Made by a program: the position numbers and the translations under genes. From the NCBI GenBank assembly GCA_040954595.2, contig CM082595.2, positions 310,001-374,000 on the forward strand: DNA of 64,000 nt, read 5' to 3'. Positions 27,281 through 37,720 of this stretch are shown here, piece after piece. The notes beneath the pieces were generated by a model. That model was given only the letters and a program-made list of their open reading frames with translations, made no database searches and was not told the DNA's origin. The DNA is from Balanoglossus misakiensis (lineage: Eukaryota; Hemichordata). Position 1 is the first letter of the stretch, and each line of letters begins with the position of its first letter.

Positions 27281-28377
27281 TGACAATTTTTCGACTTTGC
27301 GGATTTTCGAAATTTGGTGATTTTTTGAGAAAAACCATGGGTTATAGCTCATGAAATCACTCAGAAATGACAATTTTTCGACTTTGCGGATTTTCGAAAT
27401 TTGGTGATTTTTTGAGAAAAATCATGGGTTATAGCTCATGAAATCACCCAGAAATGACAATTTTTCGACTTTGCGGATTTTCGAAATTTGGTGATTTTTT
27501 GAGAAAAACCATGGGTTATAGCTCATGAAATCACCCAGAAATGACAATTTTTCGACTTTGCGGATTTTCGAAATTTGGTGATTTTTTGAGAAAAACCATG
27601 GGTTATAGCTCATGAAATCACCCAGAAATGACAATTTTTCGACTTTGCGGATTTTCGAAATTTGGTGATTTTTTGAGAAAAACCATGGGTTATAGCTCAT
27701 GAAATCACCCAGAAATGACAATTTTTCGACTTTGCGGATTTTCGAAATTTGGTGATTTTTTGAGAAAAATCATGGGTTATAGCTCATGAAATCACCCAGA
27801 AATGACAATTTTTCGACTTTGCGGATTTTCGAAATTTGGTGATTTTTTGAGAAAAACCATGGGTTATAGCTCATGAAATCACTCAGAAATGACAATTTTT
27901 CGACTTTGCGGATTTTCGAAATTTGGTGATTTTTTGAGAAAAATCATGGGTTATAGCTCATGAAATCACCCAGAAATGACAATTTTTCGACTTTGCGGAT
28001 TTTCGAAATTTGGTGATTTTTTGAGAAAAATCATGGGTTATAGCTCATGAAATCACCCAGAAATGACAATTTTTCGACTTTGCGGATTTTCGAAATTTGG
28101 TGATTTTTTGAGAAAAATCATGGGTTATAGCTCATGAAATCACTCAGAAATGACAATTTTTCGACTTTGCGGATTTTCGAAATTTGGTGATTTTTTGAGA
28201 AAAATCATGGGTTATAGCTCATGAAATCACCCAGAAATGACAATTTTTCGACTTTGCGGATTTTCGACATTTGGTGATTTTTTGAGAAAAACCATGGGTT
28301 ATAGCTCATGAAATCACCCAGAAATGACAATTTTTCGACTTTGCGGATTTTCGAAATTTGGTGATTTTTTGAGAAAA

Positions 28378-30600
28378 ACCATGGGTTATATTGCTCATGA
28401 AATCACTCAGAAATGACAATTTTTCGACTTTGCGGATTTTCGAAATTTGGTGATTTTTTGAGAAAAATCATGGGTTATAGCTCATGAAATCACCCAGAAA
28501 TGACAATTTTTCGACTTTGCGGATTTTCGAAATTTGGTGATTTTTTGAGAAAAATCATGGGTTATAGCTCATGAAATCACCCAGAAATGACAATTTTTCG
28601 ACTTTGCGGATTTTCGAAATTTGGTGATTTTTTGAGAAAAACCATGGGTTATAGCTCATGAAATCACTCAGAAATGACAATTTTTCGACTTTGCGGATTT
28701 TCGAAATTTGGTGATTTTTTGAGAAAAATCATGGGTTATAGCTCATGAAATCACCCAGAAATGACAATTTTTCGACTTTGCGGATTTTCGAAATTTGGTG
28801 ATTTTTTGAGAAAAACCATGGGTTATAGCTCATGAAATCACTCAGAAATGACAATTTTTCGACTTTGCGGATTTTCGAAATTTGGTGATTTTTTGAGAAA
28901 AATCATGGGTTATAAATCACCCAGAAATGACAATTTTTCGACTTTGCGGATTTTCGAAATTTGGTGATTTTTTGAGAAAAATCATGGGTTATAGCTCATG
29001 AAATCACCCAGAAATGACAATTTTTCGACTTTGCGGATTTTCGAAATTTGGTGATTTTTTGAGAAAAACCATGGGTTATAGCTCATGAAATCACTCAGAA
29101 ATGACAATTTTTCGACTTTGCGGATTTTCGAAATTTGGTGATTTTTTGAGAAAAATCATGGGTTATAGCTCATGAAATCACCCAGAAATGACAATTTTTC
29201 GACTTTGCGGATTTTCGAAATTTGGTGATTTTTTGAGAAAAACCATGGGTTATAGCTCATGAAATCACTCAGAAATGACAATTTTTCGACTTTGCGGATT
29301 TTCGAAATTTGGTGATTTTTTGAGAAAAATCATGGGTTATAGCTCATGAAATCACCCAGAAATGACAATTTTTCGACTTTGCGGATTTTCGAAATTTGGT
29401 GATTTTTTGAGAAAAACCATGGGTTATAGCTCATGAAATCACTCAGAAATGACAATTTTTCGACTTTGCGGATTTTCGAAATTTGGTGATTTTTTGAGAA
29501 AAACCATGGGTTATAGCTCATGAAATCACTCAGAAATGACAATTTTTCGACTTTGCGGATTTTCGAAATTTGGTGATTTTTTGAGAAAAATCATGGGTTA
29601 TAGCTCATGAAATCACCCAGAAATGACAATTTTTCGACTTTGCGGATTTTCGAAATTTGGTGATTTTTTGAGAAAAATCATGGGTTATAGCTCATGAAAT
29701 CACCCAGAAATGACAATTTTTCGACTTTGCGGATTTTCGAAATTTGGTGATTTTTTGAGAAAAACCATGGGTTATAGCTCATGAAATCACTCAGAAATGA
29801 CAATTTTTCGACTTTGCGGATTTTCGAAATTTGGTGATTTTTTGAGAAAAATCATGGGTTATAGCTCATGAAATCACCCAGAAATGACAATTTTTCGACT
29901 TTGCGGATTTTCGAAATTTGGTGATTTTTTGAGAAAAACCATGGGTTATAGCTCATGAAATCACTCAGAAATGACAATTTTTCGACTTTGCGGATTTTCG
30001 AAATTTGGTGATTTTTTGAGAAAAATCATGGGTTATAAATCACCCAGAAATGACAATTTTTCGACTTTGCGGATTTTCGAAATTTGGTGATTTTTTGAGA
30101 AAAATCATGGGTTATAGCTCATGAAATCACCCAGAAATGACAATTTTTCGACTTTGCGGATTTTCGAAATTTGGTGATTTTTTGAGAAAAACCATGGGTT
30201 ATAGCTCATGAAATCACTCAGAAATGACAATTTTTCGACTTTGCGGATTTTCGAAATTTGGTGATTTTTTGAGAAAAATCATGGGTTATAGCTCATGAAA
30301 TCACCCAGAAATGACAATTTTTCGACTTTGCGGATTTTCGAAATTTGGTGATTTTTTGAGAAAAATCATGGGTTATAGCTCATGAAATCACTCAGAAATG
30401 ACAATTTTTCGACTTTGCGGATTTTCGAAATTTGGTGATTTTTTGAGAAAAATCATGGGTTATAGCTCATGAAATCACCCAGAAATGACAATTTTTCGAC
30501 TTTGCGGATTTTCGAAATTTGGTGATTTTTTGAGAAAAATCATGGGTTATAGCTCATGAAATCACTCAGAAATGACAATTTTACGACTTTGCGGATTTTC
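28378..30600 (+). repeat. Two copies of a 13-monomer, 1,123-bp higher-order unit
   Basis: An 8-bp deletion that turns TTATAGCTCATGAAATC into TTATAAATC occurs only twice, with TATAAATC at 28911 and 30034. The spacing is 1,123 bp, which equals twelve 87-bp units plus one 79-bp unit. The order of the binary variants around both deletions is the same for the whole 13-unit period (ACC/CTC, two ATC/CCC, ACC/CTC, ATC/CCC, ACC/CTC, deleted unit, then alternating units), apart from a 2-bp TT insertion near 28391. This is direct evidence of segmental duplication within the array. Confidence 0.85.
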
Positions 30601-30952
30601 GAAATTTGGTGATTTTTTGAGAAAAATCATGGGTTATAGCTCATGAAATCACCCAGAAATGACAATTTTTCGACTTTGCGGATTTTCGAAATTTGGTGAT
30701 TTTTTGAGAAAAATCATGGGTTATAGCTCATGAAATCACTCAGAAATGACAATTTTTCGACTTTGCGGATTTTCGAAATTTGGTGATTTTTTGAGAAAAA
30801 TCATGGGTTATAGCTCATGAAATCACTCAGAAATGACAATTTTTCGACTTTGCGGATTTTCGAAATTTGGTGATTTTTTGAGAAAAACCATGGGTTATAG
30901 CTCATGAAATCACTCAGAAATGACAATTTTTCGACTTTGCGGATTTTCGAAA

Positions 30953-32757
30953 TTTGGTGATTTTTGGAGAAAAAGCATGGGTTATAGCTCAGGAAAATCA
31001 CCCAGAAATGACAATTTTTCGACTTTGCGGATTTTCGAAATTTGGTGATTTTTGGAGAAAAAGCATGGGTTATAGCTCAGGAAAATCACCCAGAAATGAC
31101 AATTTTTCGACTTTGCGGATTTTCGAAATTTGGTGATTTTTGGAGAAAAAGCATGGGTTATAGCTCAGGAAAATCACCCAGAAATGACAATTTTTCGACT
31201 TTGCGGATTTTCGAAATTTGGTGATTTTTGGAGAAAAAGCATGGGTTATAGCTCAGGAAAATCACCCAGAAATGACAATTTTTCGACTTTGCGGATTTTC
31301 GAAATTTGGTGATTTTTGGAGAAAAAGCATGGGTTATAGCTCAGGAAAATCACCCAGAAATGACAATTTTTCGACTTTGCGGATTTTCGAAATTTGGTGA
31401 TTTTTGGAGAAAAAGCATGGGTTATAGCTCAGGAAAATCACCCAGAAATGACAATTTTTCGACTTTGCGGATTTTCGAAATTTGGTGATTTTTGGAGAAA
31501 AAGCATGGGTTATAGCTCAGGAAAATCACCCAGAAATGACAATTTTTCGACTTTGCGGATTTTCGAAATTTGGTGATTTTTGGAGAAAAAGCATGGGTTA
31601 TAGCTCAGGAAAATCACCCAGAAATGACAATTTTTCGACTTTGCGGATTTTCGAAATTTGGTGATTTTTGGAGAAAAAGCATGGGTTATAGCTCAGGAAA
31701 ATCACCCAGAAATGACAATTTTTCGACTTTGCGGATTTTCGAAATTTGGTGATTTTTGGAGAAAAAGCATGGGTTATAGCTCAGGAAAATCACCCAGAAA
31801 TGACAATTTTTCGACTTTGCGGATTTTCGAAATTTGGTGATTTTTGGAGAAAAAGCATGGGTTATAGCTCAGGAAAATCACCCAGAAATGACAATTTTTC
31901 GACTTTGCGGATTTTCGAAATTTGGTGATTTTTGGAGAAAAAGCATGGGTTATAGCTCAGGAAAATCACCCAGAAATGACAATTTTTCGACTTTGCGGAT
32001 TTTCGAAATTTGGTGATTTTTGGAGAAAAAGCATGGGTTATAGCACAGGAAAATCACCCAGAAATGACAATTTTTCGACTTTGCGGATTTTCGAAATTTG
32101 GTGATTTTTGGAGAAAAAGCATGGGTTATAGCTCAGGAAAATCACCCAGAAATGACAATTTTTCGACTTTGCGGATTTTTGAAATTTGGTGATTTTTGGA
32201 GAAAAAGCATGGGTTATAGCTCAGGAAAATCACCCAGAAATGACAATTTTTCGACTTTGCGGATTTTCGAAATTTGGTGATTTTTGGAGAAAAAGCATGG
32301 GTTATAGCTCAGGAAAATCACCCAGAAATGACAATTTTTCGACTTTGCGGATTTTCGAAATTTGGTGATTTTTGGAGAAAAACCATGGGTTATAGCTCAG
32401 GAAAATCACCCAGAAATGACAATTTTTCGACTTTGCGGATTTTCGAAATTTGGTGATTTTTGGAGAAAAACCATGGGTTATAGCTCAGGAAAATCACCCA
32501 GAAATGACAATTTTTCGACTTTGCGGATTTTCGAAATTTGGTGATTTTTGGAGAAAAACCATGGGTTATAGCTCAGGAAAATCACCCAGAAATGACAATT
32601 TTTCGACTTTGCGGATTTTGAAATTTGGTGATTTTTGGAGAAAAAGCATGGGTTATAGCTCAGGAAAATCACCCAGAAATGACAATTTTTCGACTTTGCG
32701 GATTTTCGAAATTTGGTGATTTTTGGAGAAAAAGCATGGGTTATAGCTCAGGAAAAT
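30953..32757 (+). repeat. Satellite block B': about 20 monomers of 88 bp
   Basis: The array returns to block B type units (GATTTTTGGAGAAAAAGCAT, CTCAGGAAAATCACCC) in the same orientation as block B, 18 kb away. Three of the last units carry ACCATGG (about 32383, 32471, 32559) and one has lost a base in GGATTTTGAAATTTGG near 32615. Thus block C is bracketed by two near-identical 88-bp blocks. Confidence 0.97.
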
Positions 32758-32862
32758 CATGACAATTTTTCGAGTTTGCGAAAGTTCAAAATTTCCTATT
32801 TTTTTAAAAAATACCATGGGTTATAGCTTATGAACGCTCAAAAATGACAAAATCTTGTGTGT
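32758..32862 (+). repeat. Degenerate right edge of the satellite array
   Basis: One and a fraction diverged monomers (TTTTTCGAGTTTGCGAAAG, then TACCATGGGTTATAGCTTAT and CTCAAAAATGACAAAAT) close the array. Loss of similarity at the edge, against near-identity inside, is the usual pattern for arrays homogenised by unequal exchange. Confidence 0.85.
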
Positions 32863-32978
32863 GTTTTTTATAAATAAGCAGACACCAAAGATTGAAATTT
32901 ATTTTATTGTATTTTATTTCATTTTCTATAAAATCATGACAAAACCAAAGTATTGAAATTGCACTTGTCATTTCAGGT

Positions 32979-33058
32979 CTATCTGTTGAATGGTTGATGA
33001 CCAATCGAAAGAAGTGGAGTCGAGTCCGGCCGTCGTCTGAATGATCTGAAAAAACAAG
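32979..33058 (+). other. Exon-like segment of unknown meaning
   Basis: The segment is bounded by a good acceptor context (GTCATTTCAG before 32979) and a strong donor (AACAAG/GTAAGT after about 33058) on the plus strand. Its frames are short and no protein family is recognised. It could be an exon of a noncoding transcript running against the sulfotransferase, or chance. Confidence 0.2.
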
Positions 33059-33329
33059 GTAAGTATAAGTATAGGGGAGGGGAATTAAAACATGATTAAG
33101 TTTAATAAGTAAAGGGGAACACTTTTCAAAAATTTTCTAAGTTATTTTGAAACCCCGCCCTCCACCCTCACCATCATCATCACCACCACTCGATCACCAT
33201 CATCAACGCTCGATTCGTTGCTCATTATTGGTTTCGGTTATCTTATATAAAAATAAAGTTTGCATGTGTATGGAAACAAAATGTCCACCTCTTTTTAGAT
33301 TTTTGTGTGTTTCAATTGTAGTTTCGCTG

Positions 33330-35944
33330 TTACCATTCAAATGATAACTCTGAACCTTTCATTCTTTCGTTGTATATTTTCTCAAAGGCTTCATTTTCAA
33401 ATACTGTGAAATGTTTTTTCCAGCCACCCGATCCCCCTAAATAACAAAATAAACAGAAAATAAAGTAAGCTTGTAGTCGGCGTTATTGTAGAAAAAATAC
33501 AATCATACCCCTTTGTATTCCAATATCATAGTTACATGATTCAGCCAACATAGAACAGAGTTAATCCCAAAAAGATACGTGGAACTCAGGCAAAGAGAAC
33601 AAGTAGTGATTGTCAGGTGTTTTGATACACAGTACACATGTATACATTAATATTCATAAGTTTTGTCTTTACACGTTGTTTCACAGCATAACACCTGGCA
33701 TGAATGTAAAGCATGTCTTTTACAGTCAGTACCATCTCGGCTAAAAATCTCCCAACATTTTGAGTCAGAAAGTGCACAAACTTTAAAAAAAGCAGACTTG
33801 TGAGGCTACCTCACAAACTTTTACAGGATGCATTAGTCTGGTCTTCCGAGGTGACGACTCTTACCTTTCCTGACGAACTGCTGGCCTGAAATCTCTTCAT
33901 AATTTACTGCCTTGTTAGTCTTCATTTTGTCAAAAGAACAATAGTCGGTGATCTTATCGATGACGTCACCACTAAGGTCATAGTTCAAATACTCCGCAAT
34001 TTTCACAGTCGCATCTCGTGGATTCTGTTACAATTTAAAAAGTGGTATACGGTATAGAGAGAAATTATCGTCACAAATAAAAAAAAATCAGTGTAACACT
34101 TCGAGTATCAATATAGACGTTATGTAATTCCAATAATAGTGTCCTTAAACTGGATAGTTAAATTTTATTTTGTAAATAGCTGCACCTTACCTTTGTCATA
34201 TCTTCGTACTTTAAAAACAATATGTTATTATCTCGTACATACTTCCACCAACCAAGTGTGTGGTCAAACCAGTCACCGTGTACAACTACAAGAAAAATGC
34301 ATGGAAAATGCACTAATTAAGAATGAAAACACAAATGACAAAATGGATGGGTTATAGCTCATGAAACTTTTCAAAAACTGACAAATTCTCGACTTTGCGA
34401 ATTTCGGTAATTTTGTCATTTTTGGACATTTTTCATGGGTTATACCTCATGAAAATTGTCAAAAACTGACAAATTCCCGACGGGTGATTCGGTTACTCAA
34501 AAATACCATGTGATCATCTTACCATATCAGAGATACAAAATGTTTTGCCGAGTATCTCCCAACACATGGCAAGTGATGGAAACTACTTACCTTTGTTGTT
34601 CATAAACAATTTCAGATAATCAGAAAACCCGCCCTCAAAGTTGCCGAAATCGTCCTTCAATGCCTTATAAAAATGATAATAAGAAACAGCAGTATCTTTT
34701 GGGTTCCTAGCGACAACTATGATCTGAAAGTACAAAGAAAAGAGAAAAAATATCACTATGATTTGATGGTGACTAAAAAGCCAATCGACGCACGCGAAGT
34801 AAAGTTCAGACCGGACAATCCACCCTTCAAGTACCTTACCTTGCATCCCATCTGAAGAGCTTCGGTCGGGAAGTGATGGACTGGTAGATGACTTTTCAGA
34901 AGACGCGGAGATTTCATATTTTCCATCATTTTCAAGCCTTCGCATCTATTCATTTTCAAATTAAACGTGAGAATACAAAGTTACTTAGGTTATCTTGGAT
35001 TGCTAAATACACTGCTCCAGACGATATGTCCGGATTTTGCAACGACGAATAGTGAAACGAAGAACGCCTAACCCTGCACTCAAATTATCGGCCGGTAGGT
35101 AGTTGGCAGGAACGAAAGTGGTGATAGTTATATGTCATCGAGTCACGTACTGAGGAACCGTTTGGTTGTTGTATTCAATGAAGGGTATCCTGTCAAAATG
35201 ATGGGAAGCTTCTGTTGAAGAAGTATCGCCATTATTCATAATCAGATATGCCAATTCCAGTGTCCATGTTGTTCCTGATGTTGTGAAACAAGACAGAAAG
35301 AACACATCACTCTCAAGTTGCTTTTTCTCAAACTGCGCAAATTCTTTGTGACGACTTCGTAAAAAGAGTCATGTTGCGTGATTTATTATTTAAATATAAA
35401 CCCATGAAAATGTTTCATCTAATGCGAATAAGTGCGCGTGACAATCGAACAAGCTGTCTCGATTATCCAGGGTCCCTTGTTTTGAAACACGAGTCACTTT
35501 ATATAGACATCAGATCAAAGGTCAGTCTTTGTATAGTTTTGTGTCATCTGTGTTGTAAAGACGTAAAATTACTTCTACGACTCCGAGCTGAGTAAAGCTG
35601 TAACAGTGTTGAAGTTATACGCCGAACTTTGGAACATATTGTACTTCACAGATCAAATGACAAAACTTCTGACTGAAAAAAATCGAGCTACTGTTTGAAC
35701 TGGCCATTTAACTACATGTATAGGCTTACATGTAGTTGTTAATAATTTACAAACTCGTGACATTTCATTAACACTTACCTGATTTAGGATAAGAAACCAC
35801 AAAACAATCGTCCGGTTTGATTTTCAAAAGTTCCGGATTTTCTAGTATGTCCTTTCTGACATAATGACAATAATACACACCACCGTGCGTGTATTCACCT
35901 GGTATACGGTAATAGTCTGAGTTAAGCTGAAAAGCATCGGCCAT
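33330..35944 (-). CDS. Cytosolic sulfotransferase (SULT family), complete, 296 aa
   Basis: Transfers sulfonate from PAPS to hydroxyl or amine groups of small molecules in the cytosol; substrate cannot be read from sequence. Seven exons: 35944-35779, 35274-35151, 34945-34840, 34723-34591, 34285-34191, 34024-33865, 33436-33330, all GT-AG and in phase, giving 296 residues, the family norm. Motifs: 5'-phosphosulfate loop YPKSGTTW across exons 1-2 (about 52-59), catalytic His in KSHLP (about 116), 3'-phosphate site RNPKDTAVSYYHF (138-150), GDWFDH, YEDM, PAPS motif RKGGSGGWK (260-268), and KKHFTVFENE, an exact match to the KxxxTVxxxE dimerisation motif. Start is MADAFQLNSDYY. If the exon 6 donor is not used, translation runs on for 13 codons and loses the last two motifs. 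A 3'-end signal (TTTATT in + sense, 32898) is only ~40 bp from the satellite. Confidence 0.96.
34340..34482 (+). repeat. Satellite-related relics in sulfotransferase intron 4
   Basis: Two diverged copies lie between exons 5 and 4: GGATGGGTTATAGCTCATGAAA with TTCTCGACTTTGCGAATTTC, then CATGGGTTATACCTCATGAAA with GACAAATTCCCGACG. They keep the order of block C words in the same orientation (spacing about 90 bp between the two GGGTTAT words) but have clearly drifted. They sit about 1.5 kb outside the main array, inside a transcribed gene. Confidence 0.85.
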
Positions 35945-36732
35945 GTTTGGAAGGCACGAACTAGAAGGGAAACACGTTTGGTGAAGATTGCGCTGAGTTG
36001 ACCCACCCCTTTGAGACTGAGTTGTGTAATGTAAATATTCGGAATATTTGTTTAAGGTGAAGGGTCAAATGACCCTTGCTCAAAGTACCAGGTTTGCAGC
36101 TTGAAAAATAAAGTCTGGTGAAGTTATAGTGGTAGTATAGTATTAAAAAATCTGCCAACATTTTTTGCCGAACCAATCAAACACAAGATCTGGAACCACA
36201 ATGTCCGTTGTCAGGACAACAACAATGAGACAATTTCACAAAAGTTTCGGGCATTTCGTCAGTCCTAGTCCAAGCGTATTGAAATGCCCAGTTTTCGACC
36301 TGTTGCCATAGTTTCCATGCTTCAACCCTGTACATTTTCCCGTGAAGCAGAATAGCGTTCTGCATAACAAATCAATTAGCAAAGCAACAGGCCAAAGTGG
36401 CTGGGTGAGTAATGTACAACCACGGTGTGTGGTTTCATGAAATACAGCCAGAAATTGATTCGCCACGTTTAATTGCAACCATGCTTTGAAACCGACAGAA
36501 TCGATTACAAACAGAACGGAAACTGTACACGCACTGTAAGGGTGATAATCGGGTGCGTTATGAATATGCAAATATGACCTTTTCCTGACCACGGAGTTCT
36601 CCCGAGCTGTGAATGTGCATATACTGTATTGTATACGGTATACATGTACGCTTCACTCACTACCAGCTTTGTGCGATCTTCAGAAGTCATCAATCGCAGA
36701 GTTCAGATATTTGGAGAGAAAAAGTGTCGAAG

Positions 36733-36828
36733 ATGACCGAAGTGCAAGAGAAGAACTTGGAAAGAAACAACGCGATGAATCAGCAACTTACAGTAACACC
36801 ACCGAATCCAGTAACCGACGAAACAGGT
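36733..36828 (+). CDS. Possible isolated first coding exon (unrecognised)
   Basis: From the ATG at 36733 the frame reads MTEVQEKNLERNNAMNQQL and continues through VTPPNPVTDETG to a donor-like G/GTAACA at about 36828. The peptide is polar and lacks a recognised domain. No matching downstream exon was found before TTC36 (37721), and the phase does not make sense as a TTC36 alternative start. It may be a real lineage-specific exon or chance; listed only as a candidate. Confidence 0.2.
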
Positions 36829-37720
36829 AACACAATGTCAATGTTGAGTTACACGCACAGCATTTAATTCCTCATGTAATTTACTCGTTTAGGCCTGGAA
36901 GGTTGTACATGTAGATGCTAGTACATAAACCATATCCTGAGCAGTTGTGTTCGTCTATGCTTGGGGAAATATGAACTGAAGCAAAATATTGATCATATCA
37001 CTTTAATATTCTTGACTTCAAACACAAAAGACACGAACCGCTTTGTTCTTTGCTGAAATCTAACTTAGAATGTAAAAAAATACATGTATTAAGTAATGTT
37101 ATTGAGCCTTGTCGGTAAACTTACACAGAAGAAATGAATGAATGAAATAAATGCACGCATTGAATTGAGTGTTCTTTTCATTTACATGCAGTCAATAAAA
37201 CATTCTCTTTCTAGTTTATTGCTAAATGAACAAGACTGAAATGGGGATACACCGTCCTCAGCTGTTGCTGAATGATTTGGCTGTTTTGGCAACGTGTTTG
37301 TTTGAAGCAGAACAATGGGAAGCCCTTACCCCCCCCCCCCCCACGCCACAACAATCACCGGATATCGCGTACAATGGGACGGCTAGACTGTCAATTTCTA
37401 AGTACCGAAATGTTATTGTTTTGCAATGAACACGTGGGGCGCGCGTGCTGCATGTGTCAAAACGAAATCATGATGAAATCGAACATGGCGTCGCGAGAAT
37501 GATGCAATGGTGATACTAATTTGGGATCATCTCAGAATCTGGCAGGGCTGACGGTACATGTGCGCGTACCATGGGTTGGTGGCAAAGTCACTTAGAGGTC
37601 AATGCCCTGGACAAATGGGGACTATGATGCAATGGAGCATATCACCGTTGAGGACGCCTAAAGGGCCTTATTAGTTACATTTTATTAGCAAGCTAGGGGG
37701 TTGCGTTGAGTGAAAACAAC

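Larger units (their letters stand above)
12590..30952 (+). repeat. Satellite block C: about 210 monomers of 87 bp, contains assembly gap
   Basis: Same orientation as block B but a different subfamily: GATTTTTTGAGAAAAATCAT, GGGTTATAGCTCATGAAATC and CACYCAGAAATGACA, with an 87-bp step. Units vary mainly at two binary sites, ATCATGG/ACCATGG and CACCCAG/CACTCAG, plus local markers (CCACTTTG and TTTACG between 13.08 and 14.70 kb; TTTTTTGTCTTTG at 18.65 and 18.74 kb; truncations near 21.89, 28.91 and 30.03 kb). These variants show higher-order organisation. The visible length includes a 100-N gap, so the true length and count are unknown. Confidence 0.98.

Noticed and set aside
10451-32719. Dozens of 60- to 110-codon open frames across the satellite
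   Set aside because: They repeat with the monomer, end at monomer-specific stops, overlap on both strands and have no start or splice context; they are by-products of the 87/88-bp repeat.
8421-32757. Repeat array considered as CRISPR-like
   Set aside because: Units are contiguous with no unique spacers, no leader and no cas genes, in an intron-bearing animal genome.
35275-35332. Upstream extension of sulfotransferase exon 2 (FEKKQLESDVFFLS)
   Set aside because: It would replace the canonical YPKSGTTW loop by CFTTSGTTW; using the acceptor at 35275 joins exon 1 in phase and restores the motif, so the extension is intron.
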